NCBI GenBank assembly: GCA_002722955.1
Contig: PBMZ01000214.1
Location: forward strand, 1 to 53,218
DNA length: 53,218 nucleotides
Reading direction: 5' to 3'
DNA from: Planctomycetaceae bacterium
GTDB lineage: Bacteria > Planctomycetota > Planctomycetia > Planctomycetales > Planctomycetaceae
Both the position numbers and the translations under genes were made by a program. The notes under the pieces were generated by a model. The model did not search any database, was not told the origin of the DNA, and worked only from the letters and a program-made list of their open reading frames with translations. Shown piece after piece: positions 1 through 9,830 of the stretch (position 1 is the stretch's first letter; each line of letters begins with the position of its first letter).

Positions 1-391
1 CTCACAAGTACAATTATGCCCGTGTATCTCCGAAATCGACTGAGCGCTGCAAGGAAAACCTGTCGACATGTAAACGGTTGCAAAGACGAGCGTGATCTTG
101 ACGGCGTGCCTCGAACATGCATGAACAAGCCCTGCGCACAACCAGCAGCGATTGTTCGTTTTTCACGACAACTTCCAGAACGGGAATCCAGACTTCCAGT
201 GGATCGCACTCCCCCGCAGGTAATCCGAGCACGCGTGTCTGCATCAGTGTGCACTGTCCACCAGGCTCATTAAGAAACCCCGGCGCCGTGGCCCCACCAG
301 GTCCGCAAAATGTCGAGGCGTTACGTCAGCGTGTGCGTTCAACGGTGTCCTCTCCTGAAATATCAAGATTCATTCTGGTAGCGGATTGCCG
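1..391. other. Left-edge stretch without a recognisable gene
   Basis: I see no convincing gene here. Short open frames exist on both strands (for example minus 14-244 and plus 16-273), but their translations are rich in Arg, Cys and Pro with no recognisable domain, and they overlap each other. The stretch lies downstream of the minus-strand TIM-barrel gene that ends at 392. No clear hairpin terminator was found. Confidence 0.5.
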
Positions 392-1387
392 TTAGTCACC
401 AAAAGCTGCGTCGAACGCGCGGCCCGAAGGTTTGAAGTCAACATTCTTGACGAATTGGCAAGCTTCGCGAGCTCCATGATCGCGATCCATGCCGCTGTCT
501 TCCCACTCGATCGATAGCGGGCCATCGTAGTTGATGACGTTCAAGGCACGAATGATTTCCTCGAAACGAACGCCGCCACGACCGACGCTGCGGAAGTCCC
601 AGCCACGTCGAGGATCACCGAAGGCCAAGTGGCTCGCATTGATGCCCGTGCGTCCGTCCAACGTCGTGCTGGCATCTTTCATATGCACGTGATAAATGCG
701 ATCGGGAAACGCTCGAATGAATTCGACGGGATCGACGCCTTGCCACAACAAGTGACTTGGGTCGAAGTTGAATCCAAACTCTTCACGACCGTCAAGCGCT
801 TCAATGGCTCGCTCGGTGCTGTAGATGTCAAAGGCGATTTCCGTGGGATGCACTTCCAAGCCAAACTTGATTCCGCACTCTTGGAAAACGTCCAAGATGG
901 GATTCCAACGTTCAGCCAACAGATCGAATCCCGCGTCAATCATCGTTCGCGGAGTCGGCGGGAAGTCGTAGATCAAATGCCAAATACTTGATCCAGTGAA
1001 GCCATTAACCACGCTCACACCAAGCTTTTGAGCCGCGCGAGCCGTGTTCTTCATCTCCTCAATCGCACGCTCGTTCACACCAGCAGGATCACCGTCACCC
1101 CAAACGTAGTCTGGCAGGATGGCTTGGTGTCGTTCATCGATATTGTCAAGGACGGCTTGTCCGACCAAGTGAGCCGAGATCGAAAACAATTGCAGGTCAT
1201 GCTTCTTCAACAACTCAAGCTTGCGGGCACAATAAGTATCGTCTGAGAGTGCCTTGTCCACCTCAAAGTGGTCACCCCAACAAGCAAGTTCGAGGCCATC
1301 AAAACCGAAATCCTTGGCCTTCTTGCAGAGTTCCTCCAATGGAAGGTCTGCCCACTGTCCAGTGAATAAAGTTACAGGTCGTGACAT
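392..1387 (-). CDS. Sugar phosphate isomerase/epimerase-like TIM barrel
   Basis: The 331-residue product belongs to the xylose-isomerase-like TIM-barrel superfamily (AP endonuclease family 2 fold), which isomerises or epimerises sugars or related polyols with a divalent metal. The expected metal-ligand motifs appear in order: LEVHP (Glu, about residue 177), NFDPSH (Asp, about 208), HVHMKD (His, about 234) and IEWEDSG (Glu, about 294). The start ATG at 1387 is preceded on the minus strand by AGGTAGG. There is no signal peptide, so it should be cytoplasmic. It is transcribed divergently from the microcompartment shell gene, with about 540 bp between them. The exact substrate cannot be read from the sequence. 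Confidence 0.9.
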   Translation of the reverse strand: MSRPVTLFTGQWADLPLEELCKKAKDFGFDGLELACWGDHFEVDKALSDDTYCARKLELLKKHDLQLFSISAHLVGQAVLDNIDERHQAILPDYVWGDGDPAGVNERAIEEMKNTARAAQKLGVSVVNGFTGSSIWHLIYDFPPTPRTMIDAGFDLLAERWNPILDVFQECGIKFGLEVHPTEIAFDIYSTERAIEALDGREEFGFNFDPSHLLWQGVDPVEFIRAFPDRIYHVHMKDASTTLDGRTGINASHLAFGDPRRGWDFRSVGRGGVRFEEIIRALNVINYDGPLSIEWEDSGMDRDHGAREACQFVKNVDFKPSGRAFDAAFGD

Positions 1388-1925
1388 AATCCTACCTCTT
1401 CGCAGTCTCTGGTGTCGATCGGGTCAAAGTGCCGCTGGAAATAACGAAATGAACCGAAGCTGCCCGTGGAGCTTCGCAAAAATTAAGGCGCGCTGCGGCA
1501 CTAAACTCCTAGAGTTGTTGGTATTTACGTCCAACAAACTAAGCAAACCCGACAGTAGAAACCAGGGAATGCGAAATGTCAATCAACTCGAACCTCGCAG
1601 CCACGATCAGCAGTTGAGTCTTCTAGCTACGTGGTCTAGTCAAGTCGAGGGCTCTGACGAATGCAGGCAATCGAGGTTAAAGTCACGATTCTTCCCTCTC
1701 AACAAATCGACATCCGTCAATACCTGTAAGTGACTATTTTCAAACAAGTTACAGTCCAAAATCTGCCGACCGAGCCTATCATCAATGGTGCATGATTCGT
1801 GTGAATTCGTGGTTTGGCTAGTCGGCCACCACTGACTTGCCTACCATTGACCGTATGATTTTCCAATCACGAGAATCATTCTTCCCACGTTCGTTTTCGC
1901 CTTGGAAAGCCGTGCGAGAGACCTG
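1388..1925. other. Divergent intergenic region between TIM-barrel and BMC genes
   Basis: These 538 bp separate two divergent genes, so both promoters should lie here. I found no recognisable ORF. Two weak inverted repeats are visible: CTGTAA/TTACAG at 1724-1729 and 1749-1754, and ATGATT/AATCAT at 1855-1860 and 1874-1879. Either could be an operator half-site pair, but such short repeats are expected by chance. A plus-strand open frame at 1254-1733 overlaps the TIM-barrel gene in antisense and has no domain character. Confidence 0.4.
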
Positions 1926-2534
1926 ATGAGCGTCCAATTGAGCTTGGCACTACTGGAGGTGAGCAATCTGTCACCGGCCTTTTGGGCGGCCGACGTTTGT
2001 TCGAAGGCGGCGGGAGTTCGATTGCTGGGCATCGAAAGCACTGATGGAGCTGACCAGTGCATCAAACTGGTTGGCTCGACTGCTGACGTGCGTCACGCTG
2101 CCGAAGCGGGACAACGTGCGGCGGAAAAAATGGGAAGCCAGACGTCACTTGCGATCCTTCCAGCCCCGGATGCTGTCACCGCCGAGATGGCTGATCCCAA
2201 TCCCGTGTATAACCCGGCCCTCGAAAACTACGACTATCGCATTCCGAAAGAGAATTCCATGAGCCAAACTGATGCCCTGGGCCTGTTGGAAACACAAGGA
2301 TTAGTCGCCGCGCTGCACGCGACGGACGACATGCTGAAGTCGTCCAATGTCGAAATCGTGGGCAAGGAGAAGATCGGAGCCGCCTTCGTGACAATCATGA
2401 TCCGCGGAGACGTGGCCGCCGTCAGCAACGCGATCGATGTTGGCCGCAAAAGTGTCTCTCAACTTGGCGGCAAGCTGATCATGGCCGACGTGATCGCTCG
2501 CCCTCACGACGATTTGGCGAAACTTCTTCCATGA
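1926..2534 (+). CDS. Tandem-domain bacterial microcompartment shell protein (BMC-T type)
   Basis: The 202-residue product contains two BMC shell domains in tandem, so it should form a trimeric pseudohexameric tile. Domain 1 spans about residues 4-82 (LSLALLEVSNLSPAF, then VRHAAEAGQRAAEKMGS). A linker follows at 83-113, and domain 2 covers about 114-202 with the classical signature GLLETQGLVAALHATDDML, KIGAAFVTIMIRGDVAAV and the C-terminal IARPHDDL. The second copy is closer to consensus than the first. I chose ATG 1926 because GAGAG at 1916-1920 sits five bases upstream; a longer frame would need TTG at 1902. No second shell protein, aldehyde dehydrogenase, aldolase or encapsulation-tagged enzyme is visible in the window, so it is an orphan shell gene. 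Its last 56 bp overlap the convergent lipoprotein gene. Confidence 0.9.
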   Translation: MSVQLSLALLEVSNLSPAFWAADVCSKAAGVRLLGIESTDGADQCIKLVGSTADVRHAAEAGQRAAEKMGSQTSLAILPAPDAVTAEMADPNPVYNPALENYDYRIPKENSMSQTDALGLLETQGLVAALHATDDMLKSSNVEIVGKEKIGAAFVTIMIRGDVAAVSNAIDVGRKSVSQLGGKLIMADVIARPHDDLAKLLP

Positions 2535-3648
2535 GGCCGGTGGAAGCTGCCAGCGGTGACGGCAGTTCCTCGTCTCCAGCTACGCGGACTGGCCAATCGA
2601 CCCATTCGTCGCGCCAGAACTTGATCTCACCGTTAGGCATTCCCGCTGCGATGTACTTTCCGTTTGGTGTGAAGGCAACGGATAGAATCGCCCACTGACT
2701 TTTGTCTGGGATGGATTCCAACACTCGCCCGTTAGCCACATCCCACACGTAGATGATTCCGGACTCTTCTTCGTCTGAAACGCCATGATAGCCCGAAGCG
2801 GCAACTCGGTTGCCATCAAGAGAGAACGCGATGGAAAGGCACTGAAAGCCCTCTGGGTATTGCAAGGCGCTCTCGACGCGCCCATCTTCAACCGAGTAGA
2901 GCTCCAATTGCTGCTTGTCAAACCTATGAACGAGCAACTGTCTTGAGTTGGGCGAAAAAAATGTCAGATGAGAGCCATCAAATTCACTCAAAGGAATTTG
3001 TCTTAGCAAACGACGAGAACGCCAGTCCCAAAGTTGCATTGCCCGCAACTCAGAATTCTTGCTCATCCGAGAATTCGTGACGAGGATTTCTCCATCGTTC
3101 GAAAAACAAATCGCATTCGCAGCTCGCGGTAATTCCGCGACAATCTTCTCTTGATCCAGGTCGAAGGCATACACGCCCTTGGATTCATGCGGATTCTCCA
3201 AGTTTTCGAAGTTGCCGGCAGCGTAGTTTCCATCGGGCGAGAGCTCATACAGCTCGCGTGAAACATCCTGGCATTCGTACGAGTCCGGTGTCCAACGACA
3301 ATGACGTCCAAGAGCCAGCAAACTGATTTCTTGAGTGCCTCGTCTAAATTGGAGTGTTTGAGTGTAGAGGCGTGGAAAGCTCAACGTTGCGATTGGATCC
3401 TTTCGGTATTCACCAAGTTTGGTAACATGAAAGAACTCGGGAACAGCACCGCCCCCACTGCTACGATAGCTTGGTGGCCGCATCCACCGATGCGTAGTGG
3501 CCATCAATTGGCCGTCTTCGGAAAACGCGATGGACGTGACGGCATAACCGCTTTCGCTTTCCTCGCCAACTTGAATTACGAACGGATCAATCAAGCTGCA
3601 ACTGCAAAGCAGTAGTGCGAAGAATAGCAGTGAAGCACAGCGTTCCAT
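2479..3648 (-). CDS. WD40-like beta-propeller lipoprotein
   Basis: The product is 389 residues if it starts at ATG 3648; an in-frame ATG also exists at 3666. I prefer 3648 because AAGGATG precedes it and it puts a short hydrophobic signal peptide with a Cys-containing lipobox (FALLLCSC) right at the N-terminus. The rest is a series of degenerate WD40-type blades, for example VTSIAFSEDGQLMATTHR, LSIAFSLDGNRVAASG with YVWDVANGRV, and LSVAFTPNGKYIAAG ending in IKFWRD. It is probably membrane-anchored and periplasmic. The partner or role is unknown. The last 18 codons are antisense to the 3' end of the BMC shell gene. Confidence 0.85.
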   Translation of the reverse strand: MERCASLLFFALLLCSCSLIDPFVIQVGEESESGYAVTSIAFSEDGQLMATTHRWMRPPSYRSSGGGAVPEFFHVTKLGEYRKDPIATLSFPRLYTQTLQFRRGTQEISLLALGRHCRWTPDSYECQDVSRELYELSPDGNYAAGNFENLENPHESKGVYAFDLDQEKIVAELPRAANAICFSNDGEILVTNSRMSKNSELRAMQLWDWRSRRLLRQIPLSEFDGSHLTFFSPNSRQLLVHRFDKQQLELYSVEDGRVESALQYPEGFQCLSIAFSLDGNRVAASGYHGVSDEEESGIIYVWDVANGRVLESIPDKSQWAILSVAFTPNGKYIAAGMPNGEIKFWRDEWVDWPVRVAGDEELPSPLAASTGLMEEVSPNRREGERSRRP

Positions 3649-3792
3649 GAATTCATCCTTGAACATGCACTGCTGGTTGTTAACGAACTTGAGAACCGCA
3701 AGGCACGCCGCATGTTTCGCATCTCACCGGCGGCTAGCCCAATGGCCCAAGGATTCTATTTGGACCGCCATCTCGTAGAAATACGAAGTTGA

Positions 3793-4062
3793 TTACTTGT
3801 CTCGCAGCATCAACTTCAGTGACAGCCACGGTATGAAGAAAAAGATGAGCACGGACAACTTCCAAATTCCCATGCCACTGTAATGGATGATCTTGAGAGT
3901 TTCGGTTGTGAGACCGAACAAGTCACCGTGCAGCCGATAGATCAAATCGCCGAATAGCAGTACGGCCACCATCCACATGAACTGAACCAGAAAACCGATG
4001 ATCCAGCCACGCAACGCGACACCTTTCATCGTCTGACAGAATTCTCTTGTCGATTCGGACAT
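3793..4062 (-). CDS. Small two-span membrane protein
   Basis: The predicted protein is 89 residues starting at ATG 4062, where the minus strand reads GAGAGG nine bases upstream. A longer frame from 4083 lacks such a site. Two hydrophobic segments are clear: about residues 20-42 (GWIIGFLVQFMWMVAVLLFG) and 62-83 (MGIWKLSVLIFFFIPWLSL), with a basic C-terminus. This is consistent with a small inner-membrane protein with both ends in the cytoplasm. I do not recognise the family with certainty. It lies 45 bp downstream of the DUF1653 gene on the same strand and may be co-transcribed with it. Confidence 0.7.
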   Translation of the reverse strand: MSESTREFCQTMKGVALRGWIIGFLVQFMWMVAVLLFGDLIYRLHGDLFGLTTETLKIIHYSGMGIWKLSVLIFFFIPWLSLKLMLRDK

Positions 4063-4107
4063 CTTGCACCTCTCGATGATCAAGGCGATCTTGAAGTCGC
4101 CGCTGTT

Positions 4108-4317
4108 TCAGTCTTCGGCAATCCACTCAAAACGTCGCATTTCGTTGCCGTCGACGACAACTGTTTCGTTGAACATGGCAAGTGGCCTTACCCACAACCC
4201 GCGTTCACCGTAGCCCGGGCGATAAACGACCAGCTGCTCGTCGGTTTCACTATGAGTGGCAACGCCAAGTACGATGTATTCATTGCCCTTGTAATGACGA
4301 TAACGTCCTGTGTTCAA
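4108..4317 (-). CDS. DUF1653 domain protein
   Basis: The 69-residue protein matches the whole length of the DUF1653 family: YRHYKGNEYIVLGVATHSET near the N-terminus, LVVYRPGYGERGLWVRPL in the middle, MFNETVVVDG and a final RFEWI. Proteins of this family are small, single-domain and of unknown biochemical role. No ATG is available in the right place. The frame begins with TTG at 4317, and GGAAGG about ten bases upstream on the minus strand supports that start. There is no signal peptide. Confidence 0.88.
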   Translation of the reverse strand: MNTGRYRHYKGNEYIVLGVATHSETDEQLVVYRPGYGERGLWVRPLAMFNETVVVDGNEMRRFEWIAED

Positions 4318-4394
4318 GGCGGATCTTCCTTCCGAGTAAGAATCGTAGGTGGATCGAGTAATTCTCGAAGCAGTTTACTGTCCAACGGGAACAG

Positions 4395-7300
4395 CTACTC
4401 AGAACCTTCGCCACTGGTTGCTTCTGAGTTTTCGGTGGCTTTGGGAGCTGCCTCGGTTGATGCAGGATTCTTCTGTTCAGTGGTCTCCCCGTCGGTTGCC
4501 GTCTCTGTCGATTCACCGTCATCGGTTTCAGGCAAGACCGTCGAGAAAAAGTCACCGACAAACTCGCCAACGTTGAAGACGTCTTTAGTTGGCCCCAACA
4601 GCGTATCGCTAATACCACTCCAAAAGACATTCAATAACCGACCATCCGCCGAGTTCGCATCGGGCTGCAACCAGCCCTCGCTCATCAAGTTGCCAGGTAA
4701 TTGAAAGCTCAGCGATTCGCGAAGTGAAGCGAAGACGAGATCGCGCGTCGAGCGAATGCCGTTACGCCATTGGCGGATTTCTCGGAAGGGCAACAACCGA
4801 CCCGAGTCCGCTTGTGAATCGAGCCGGCGGTAATCCTGCGTTTGTGCCGATTTGGCATTCGTGTTAGTTACCTCATCGTCTTCGGCCATATTCACGCGGC
4901 CGTCGAACGATGCTTTCTGTGCGAGCCGAGTTTCCTCGATTTGATTCGGAACCTTCGGTCGAAAATCAAGACTTAGCTCAAGCGTTTCCTTTTGCAGGCT
5001 TCCTTGAACGGTTTCCACTCTGACCGTAATTGCGGTTACAAAAGCCGCACCGCCTTGAAAGTCCTCGCCAACGCCAACAAGCTGTAAGCTGTATTTCGTG
5101 GACTGAGCATTGGGCACGATCAAAACTTCCGCCACCCCATTACCCGAATAAAACGTGTTGCCAAACTCGTCAACCTGCCCTGTCCCCGCCGTGAATCCGG
5201 CTGAGTTTCCATTCGAGTCAACCAGCGTGAAGTCCACAGGATCGAGGTAAAGAATCACGAACTCGTCGTTGCCCAATTCACGTTGTCCGCCCATTGCCTG
5301 GAAGAACTCAGCGGACAGCAAGCGACCGATCTCGTCCAAAGATATCTGCTCGGATTCGGTAATCGACTTGATGTAGAGTTCGCTGAAGAGGTCTGTGACC
5401 GCTTCTCCAATTTCGTCTGCAAGTAATGACCGCTGAGGACGAGAAATCGGTGGCAAGATGTTGATGTCGAGATTGTATGCGCCCGAGGAACCCGTCGAGA
5501 CAACGCTAATGAAGATGACCTCGTCTTCTTCGACATCGAAAACAAGGCGGCTCCGACGTGATTCCGTGTTGTTGTCATCCGAGGCAACGACGATTCCGGT
5601 TGAACTACGGAGAGCCAGCAAGTTAGCATCGACCTGAGAGCCAATCGCCGGCGTAAAATTGACGACCATGCGGCCCGTTTCCGCCGCTTGTACTCGGAAG
5701 AAGTCGCGATCGTTGGGCGTATCGATTCGAAATTCAGCTGGCCCCGCATTCTCGAATGGATCGGCGTCACGGATGTTGTTGCCGACAGCGTCGCCGATGG
5801 CCATCTGTGTTGATGCATCGAATTGAATTCGAAGTGAGTACGGGCCTGTTGCTTCCTCGCGCCGATTCTGATTGACGAATGTCGGCAACGGTCGACGCAC
5901 TCCGTCTGTTTCTCGGAAAGCCGCAGCCTCGACAAAGTACTCTTCGTCATCGCGAACCTTAAAGGTCAACTGACTGTTGAGAGTATTCGCTGATAAATTG
6001 TCGTTGGTGGCGAACGCGATTTCATCCTCATCGAAGATCGTTAGAAAACTGTCCAGAGAGGAATTGTTCCGCGCGGTTTGAGTGACCGTAATCTTTCCAT
6101 CGCCTGGAGCTCGGAATCGATAAACGTCTCGATCGCCAACCCGATCGATTTCACCATCAATGATGCGTGGCGATCCTGATTGATCGACGACGAAACGCCT
6201 TGCAAAATCCAGATCCGCCGGCGCATCGTCGTTTGCGGGTGAGACATTCAAGAGGTAATGGCCAATGTTGTCACGAAAACCTGAGACGCGAACGATGTAT
6301 TCGAAGTCTTCAGATACCTCTAATACAAGATTCGCGCTTGGAGTATCTCCGGCCGTCGTCCTTCGACTTTCGGGGGTCGCCAAGATCCCTTCGCTATCAA
6401 GCAAGATCAACGCACCATCGCTATCGACCTCGTACACAAACACAAAGGGATTTAAAGCGCCGGCATAAGTCAGCACTTCCAATGAAAGCTGCTGGGAAGT
6501 TGGCGCCGTGAAAACGAAGGTATCGATATCTGTTTGCGAGTTGACAATTCCACTGATTGGACGGCGAGTGGTGTCCTTGGCATCAGGGGTCGAGATATCC
6601 GACAACGTCAGAAAACCTGCGGTGTCGAGTTCGAGCTGGCGTGCATTCGAAATCGAATCCCCGAAATCGTCCGCGGCAGCCGACGAAAGTTCTAATCGGT
6701 ACGCACCCGTCGACGCACCGATTCCATCAGCAATGATCAAGTATGGGTTGTTTTTCTCGGCAACGAATTCGACAAAGCTGCCCAACCCTGGGCCATCGTC
6801 ATCGTTCGTCGACAAGATTTTTCCAAGATGACTCGAAACGGTTAAGTTGGGATCTAAATCGCCTACTGGATCTTGGATGATGCGGATAATGCCGTCGTCT
6901 TGCGCTCGGAAGAAAAAGATGTCGCGATCGCCAGCAAACTCGATGGCGCTAACAAATTCCGCGGACCCGATAGCGTCTTGCGTAAAGTCGACGGGACGAC
7001 CCGGCAGGTTTCGCAAATCAGAACCGTCGTCGTTGATTAGCGGGTTACTGGCATCTGTGTTCGGTGAAATCTTCAGCGTGTACGCGTTCGCTTTATTGGA
7101 CCGATTGACAACTTCGAACAAGATTGACTTGCCGTCGAAATCCAGGACTCGATCAGGAAACACATTGGTTTCTTCACCAAATGCCTTAAAGCGAGCCACT
7201 CCAGGATTCAGCGGAGTTCCGCTCGCCAATTCAACGAAATCGCCGTTCGCGTCTTCGTCGAATACGCGGACGAACGGTCGTTCGTCAATCGGCAAACTCG

Positions 7301-9830
7301 ACTGAACCTCGATCGTATAAAGCCCAGTAACTGGTGCTTCGAATTCAAACAGGTCGACTTCATCAGGTTGCGTAAAGCCCAACCCGCTGTCATTGATTGG
7401 CTTGCCGTCTTCTCCCAGTGGAACATTGTTTCCATCGAACGTCAGCACGCGCGGTCTGAGCGAAGGATCGATTAAAGGATTCAATGACAACATTAAGGAA
7501 TAGTCGGCATCGAAGACTTCCAGCTCATCATCAGTCGAAAAAGCGGCAACACCCACAACGATGGTTTCGTTGGCTTCAACGCGAATGATTGCTTCATCTT
7601 CGGCTTCCAATTCGATGTCGTCTTCATCGAAGGATGCACCATTATCACCGAAGAAGATCAGCTCAGGATTTAAGCGAGGGTCGACTCCGGTGGCTGAAAA
7701 CTCGACGTTTGCGCTCAACGTGCCCGCTTCGGCAACGGTGATGCTAAAGAGATCAAGCTCATCGATCGACTTCAGCTTCCCTGGAACGACAGCCTCGCCC
7801 AAGTCCGGCAACGTCACGCTTGTCTTAGCAGCTTCGTCGAACGAAACCTCGAGTTCGAATTGTCCTGCAGTTCCCTCGGTCGAACCCGCTACAACAAATA
7901 TCGATTCGTCGAAACCGAAGAACGTGTTTAACTCGGCATCTAAAGTTTGAGAATCAAAGATGTCGTCGCCTTCGCTATCGAACGGTTCAAGGTTGCTGTC
8001 CAGAATCGTCAGAAAGCTATCTAAACCAGGATCGAGTCCAGCCATAAAGAAGTTGGGTAAGACAACCGTCTCAATCAGATTGACTGGCTCAAAAATGGTT
8101 TGCCCATTGACTACCGTTTCACGGACAAGAGTGTTGTCTCTCAATTCAATCTGTGGCGTCTCGTCATCAAACAAGTCGAGATCTGAAAAGTCGAGTTCAA
8201 GGGCATCCCTGCCGATTTGGAAGTCGGAAAGATCCGAATTGACGGTAACGACTCCAGGACCCAACACGGCATTCAACGCGGTTTGAACATCAGAAAGATC
8301 AGCATCGAATTCGATAGGAATTGTTCGGCGTGTCCCCATCGGCAGGGGATCGAAGTTGTCAAACCTAATCCGAAAGCTTCCCTCGGTCGGCTGTCGATCA
8401 AATTCGACAGTCCTCAAATCAGAGATCGCGTCATACTCAAAGACCTGCGGAATCGTGATGGGAAAAGGCGCGCCGCTAATAGTTTTGACTTCGCCTGATT
8501 TGACAACCTCAGGCACAACATCATCACCATCGGCCTCTTCAGAGAAATCGAAGTTCAACGATTGTGGTTCAGAAACGGTTACTGTGACGGCATACTCGCC
8601 CAGCGTCGCACCAAGGCCTCGAACCTGAAATCGAAAATCCTCGCCTTCTTCCACTTCCAAGAAGATCGCTGGATTCAAGCTGTTGCCGAAGGCTTCGCTT
8701 GCTGCCTCTACGTCCAAGTCCGAATCGAAAGCAGTAAGAGCTAAGTCAAGTTCGCTACCCGGCGCCGCGACAGCTTGGATGATGGCTATGCCGTCATCAG
8801 GCGCCGTAAATCGAAACGTGTCAACGTCAGTGAAAAAGTCGATGTCCGCTATTAAGAACGCGGACTCATTCAAATTCTCTGGCGAAACCTCTGGGACTAT
8901 CATATCGGAAGCCCCAATAGCCGACGGTTGATCCGACTTTTGGACCAGATTCATCGACAACAAGTACTCGCCAGCCGAAACAGGAACAATCTGTCGCGGA
9001 GGTGTTGGTACATCGGGGTCATCGTTGACCACTGGATCAATAATCGCACCAAGAGGCGTTGCCACGATGTCGATTACTGTTTCGGCGTTCGCAGCGGCAC
9101 TGATAATGATTTGATCGTCGCCCGGCTCAACCAATCTCGGAAACCCAGCGTTGCCCATTTGGGGAGTCAACCGAACACCATTGTGGTAAGCAGTCAACGC
9201 AACATCGATTGCTCGATCAACAAAGAATTCCTCGCGAACAACCAAGAATTGCGGAGCCATTGGGCCAGCATTTGAGTTGCGGGGTAACGTAACTCGATAG
9301 ATGCTGCGTGCTCCAGTAGTAAAGAACTGGCCAAAGGCAAACTGGCGCGAATCACTTGCCAAGCTGAGCGCATCCACATCCGGTTGATCAAAGCCGAGTT
9401 CAATCACATCGATGGGCAAGTTGACTGTGGTGGTGCTGTTATCAATGGCGTTGACGCGGCGGGGTGTTTGTAAGACCGAATCGCTAAATGCTTGCCCAAC
9501 ATCGATCATTCCCACAGGCACTTGAAGCGAATAAAAACCATCGGCGTCGGTTTGCGTCTGAATCTGTGATGGACCGGGATTCGCGATGATGGTGCGGTTT
9601 GCGATCGGCTCTTCGCCTTCGTTCATGACGCGATCGCCGTTCGCATCCTCGAAGGCGAAGCCGCTGATGGTGGCGGCTAGAAGATAGCGAGGCTCTAGCT
9701 GCTCGACGGCTGTTGGCGGGCTCTCGATGTGCGCAGCGCGAACCCACAGTGAACGCCGCGAGCGACGTTGCCGGTTATGCGGATTTTGAAGCCGCCATGT
9801 CAGTGAGTCGAGCCAGTTTCTCCGTCTCAT
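4395..9830 (-). CDS. Giant LEPR-XLL surface protein with SdrD-B-like and PPC repeats
   Basis: The 1,811-residue protein begins with an Arg-rich leader and the planctomycete LEPR-XLL sorting-type motif (VEQLEPRYLLAA, about residues 42-53). A SdrD-B-like domain follows (ISGFAFEDANGDRVMNEGEE). The long body holds at least six pre-peptidase C-terminal (PPC)-like beta-sandwich modules, recognisable by D(R/V/I)D-x-F-x-F plus a closing G-x-Y-x-L: about residues 330-417, 827-917, 970-1047, 1100-1195, 1233-1333 and 1372-1453. The composition is acidic (Asp and Glu rich) with few Cys, as in secreted calcium-binding adhesins. The C-terminus is a low-complexity Glu/Thr/Ala tail. I prefer ATG 9830 over the TTG at 9890 because LEPR-XLL leaders usually begin just ahead of the Arg-rich stretch. 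It is probably an exported cell-surface protein; the ligand is unknown. Confidence 0.88.
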   Translation of the reverse strand: MRRRNWLDSLTWRLQNPHNRQRRSRRSLWVRAAHIESPPTAVEQLEPRYLLAATISGFAFEDANGDRVMNEGEEPIANRTIIANPGPSQIQTQTDADGFYSLQVPVGMIDVGQAFSDSVLQTPRRVNAIDNSTTTVNLPIDVIELGFDQPDVDALSLASDSRQFAFGQFFTTGARSIYRVTLPRNSNAGPMAPQFLVVREEFFVDRAIDVALTAYHNGVRLTPQMGNAGFPRLVEPGDDQIIISAAANAETVIDIVATPLGAIIDPVVNDDPDVPTPPRQIVPVSAGEYLLSMNLVQKSDQPSAIGASDMIVPEVSPENLNESAFLIADIDFFTDVDTFRFTAPDDGIAIIQAVAAPGSELDLALTAFDSDLDVEAASEAFGNSLNPAIFLEVEEGEDFRFQVRGLGATLGEYAVTVTVSEPQSLNFDFSEEADGDDVVPEVVKSGEVKTISGAPFPITIPQVFEYDAISDLRTVEFDRQPTEGSFRIRFDNFDPLPMGTRRTIPIEFDADLSDVQTALNAVLGPGVVTVNSDLSDFQIGRDALELDFSDLDLFDDETPQIELRDNTLVRETVVNGQTIFEPVNLIETVVLPNFFMAGLDPGLDSFLTILDSNLEPFDSEGDDIFDSQTLDAELNTFFGFDESIFVVAGSTEGTAGQFELEVSFDEAAKTSVTLPDLGEAVVPGKLKSIDELDLFSITVAEAGTLSANVEFSATGVDPRLNPELIFFGDNGASFDEDDIELEAEDEAIIRVEANETIVVGVAAFSTDDELEVFDADYSLMLSLNPLIDPSLRPRVLTFDGNNVPLGEDGKPINDSGLGFTQPDEVDLFEFEAPVTGLYTIEVQSSLPIDERPFVRVFDEDANGDFVELASGTPLNPGVARFKAFGEETNVFPDRVLDFDGKSILFEVVNRSNKANAYTLKISPNTDASNPLINDDGSDLRNLPGRPVDFTQDAIGSAEFVSAIEFAGDRDIFFFRAQDDGIIRIIQDPVGDLDPNLTVSSHLGKILSTNDDDGPGLGSFVEFVAEKNNPYLIIADGIGASTGAYRLELSSAAADDFGDSISNARQLELDTAGFLTLSDISTPDAKDTTRRPISGIVNSQTDIDTFVFTAPTSQQLSLEVLTYAGALNPFVFVYEVDSDGALILLDSEGILATPESRRTTAGDTPSANLVLEVSEDFEYIVRVSGFRDNIGHYLLNVSPANDDAPADLDFARRFVVDQSGSPRIIDGEIDRVGDRDVYRFRAPGDGKITVTQTARNNSSLDSFLTIFDEDEIAFATNDNLSANTLNSQLTFKVRDDEEYFVEAAAFRETDGVRRPLPTFVNQNRREEATGPYSLRIQFDASTQMAIGDAVGNNIRDADPFENAGPAEFRIDTPNDRDFFRVQAAETGRMVVNFTPAIGSQVDANLLALRSSTGIVVASDDNNTESRRSRLVFDVEEDEVIFISVVSTGSSGAYNLDINILPPISRPQRSLLADEIGEAVTDLFSELYIKSITESEQISLDEIGRLLSAEFFQAMGGQRELGNDEFVILYLDPVDFTLVDSNGNSAGFTAGTGQVDEFGNTFYSGNGVAEVLIVPNAQSTKYSLQLVGVGEDFQGGAAFVTAITVRVETVQGSLQKETLELSLDFRPKVPNQIEETRLAQKASFDGRVNMAEDDEVTNTNAKSAQTQDYRRLDSQADSGRLLPFREIRQWRNGIRSTRDLVFASLRESLSFQLPGNLMSEGWLQPDANSADGRLLNVFWSGISDTLLGPTKDVFNVGEFVGDFFSTVLPETDDGESTETATDGETTEQKNPASTEAAPKATENSEATSGEGSE

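Noticed and set aside
1254..1733. Plus-strand ORF of 159 codons
   Set aside because: It overlaps the sugar isomerase-like gene in antisense and its translation is low-complexity Ser/Arg/Lys without a domain.
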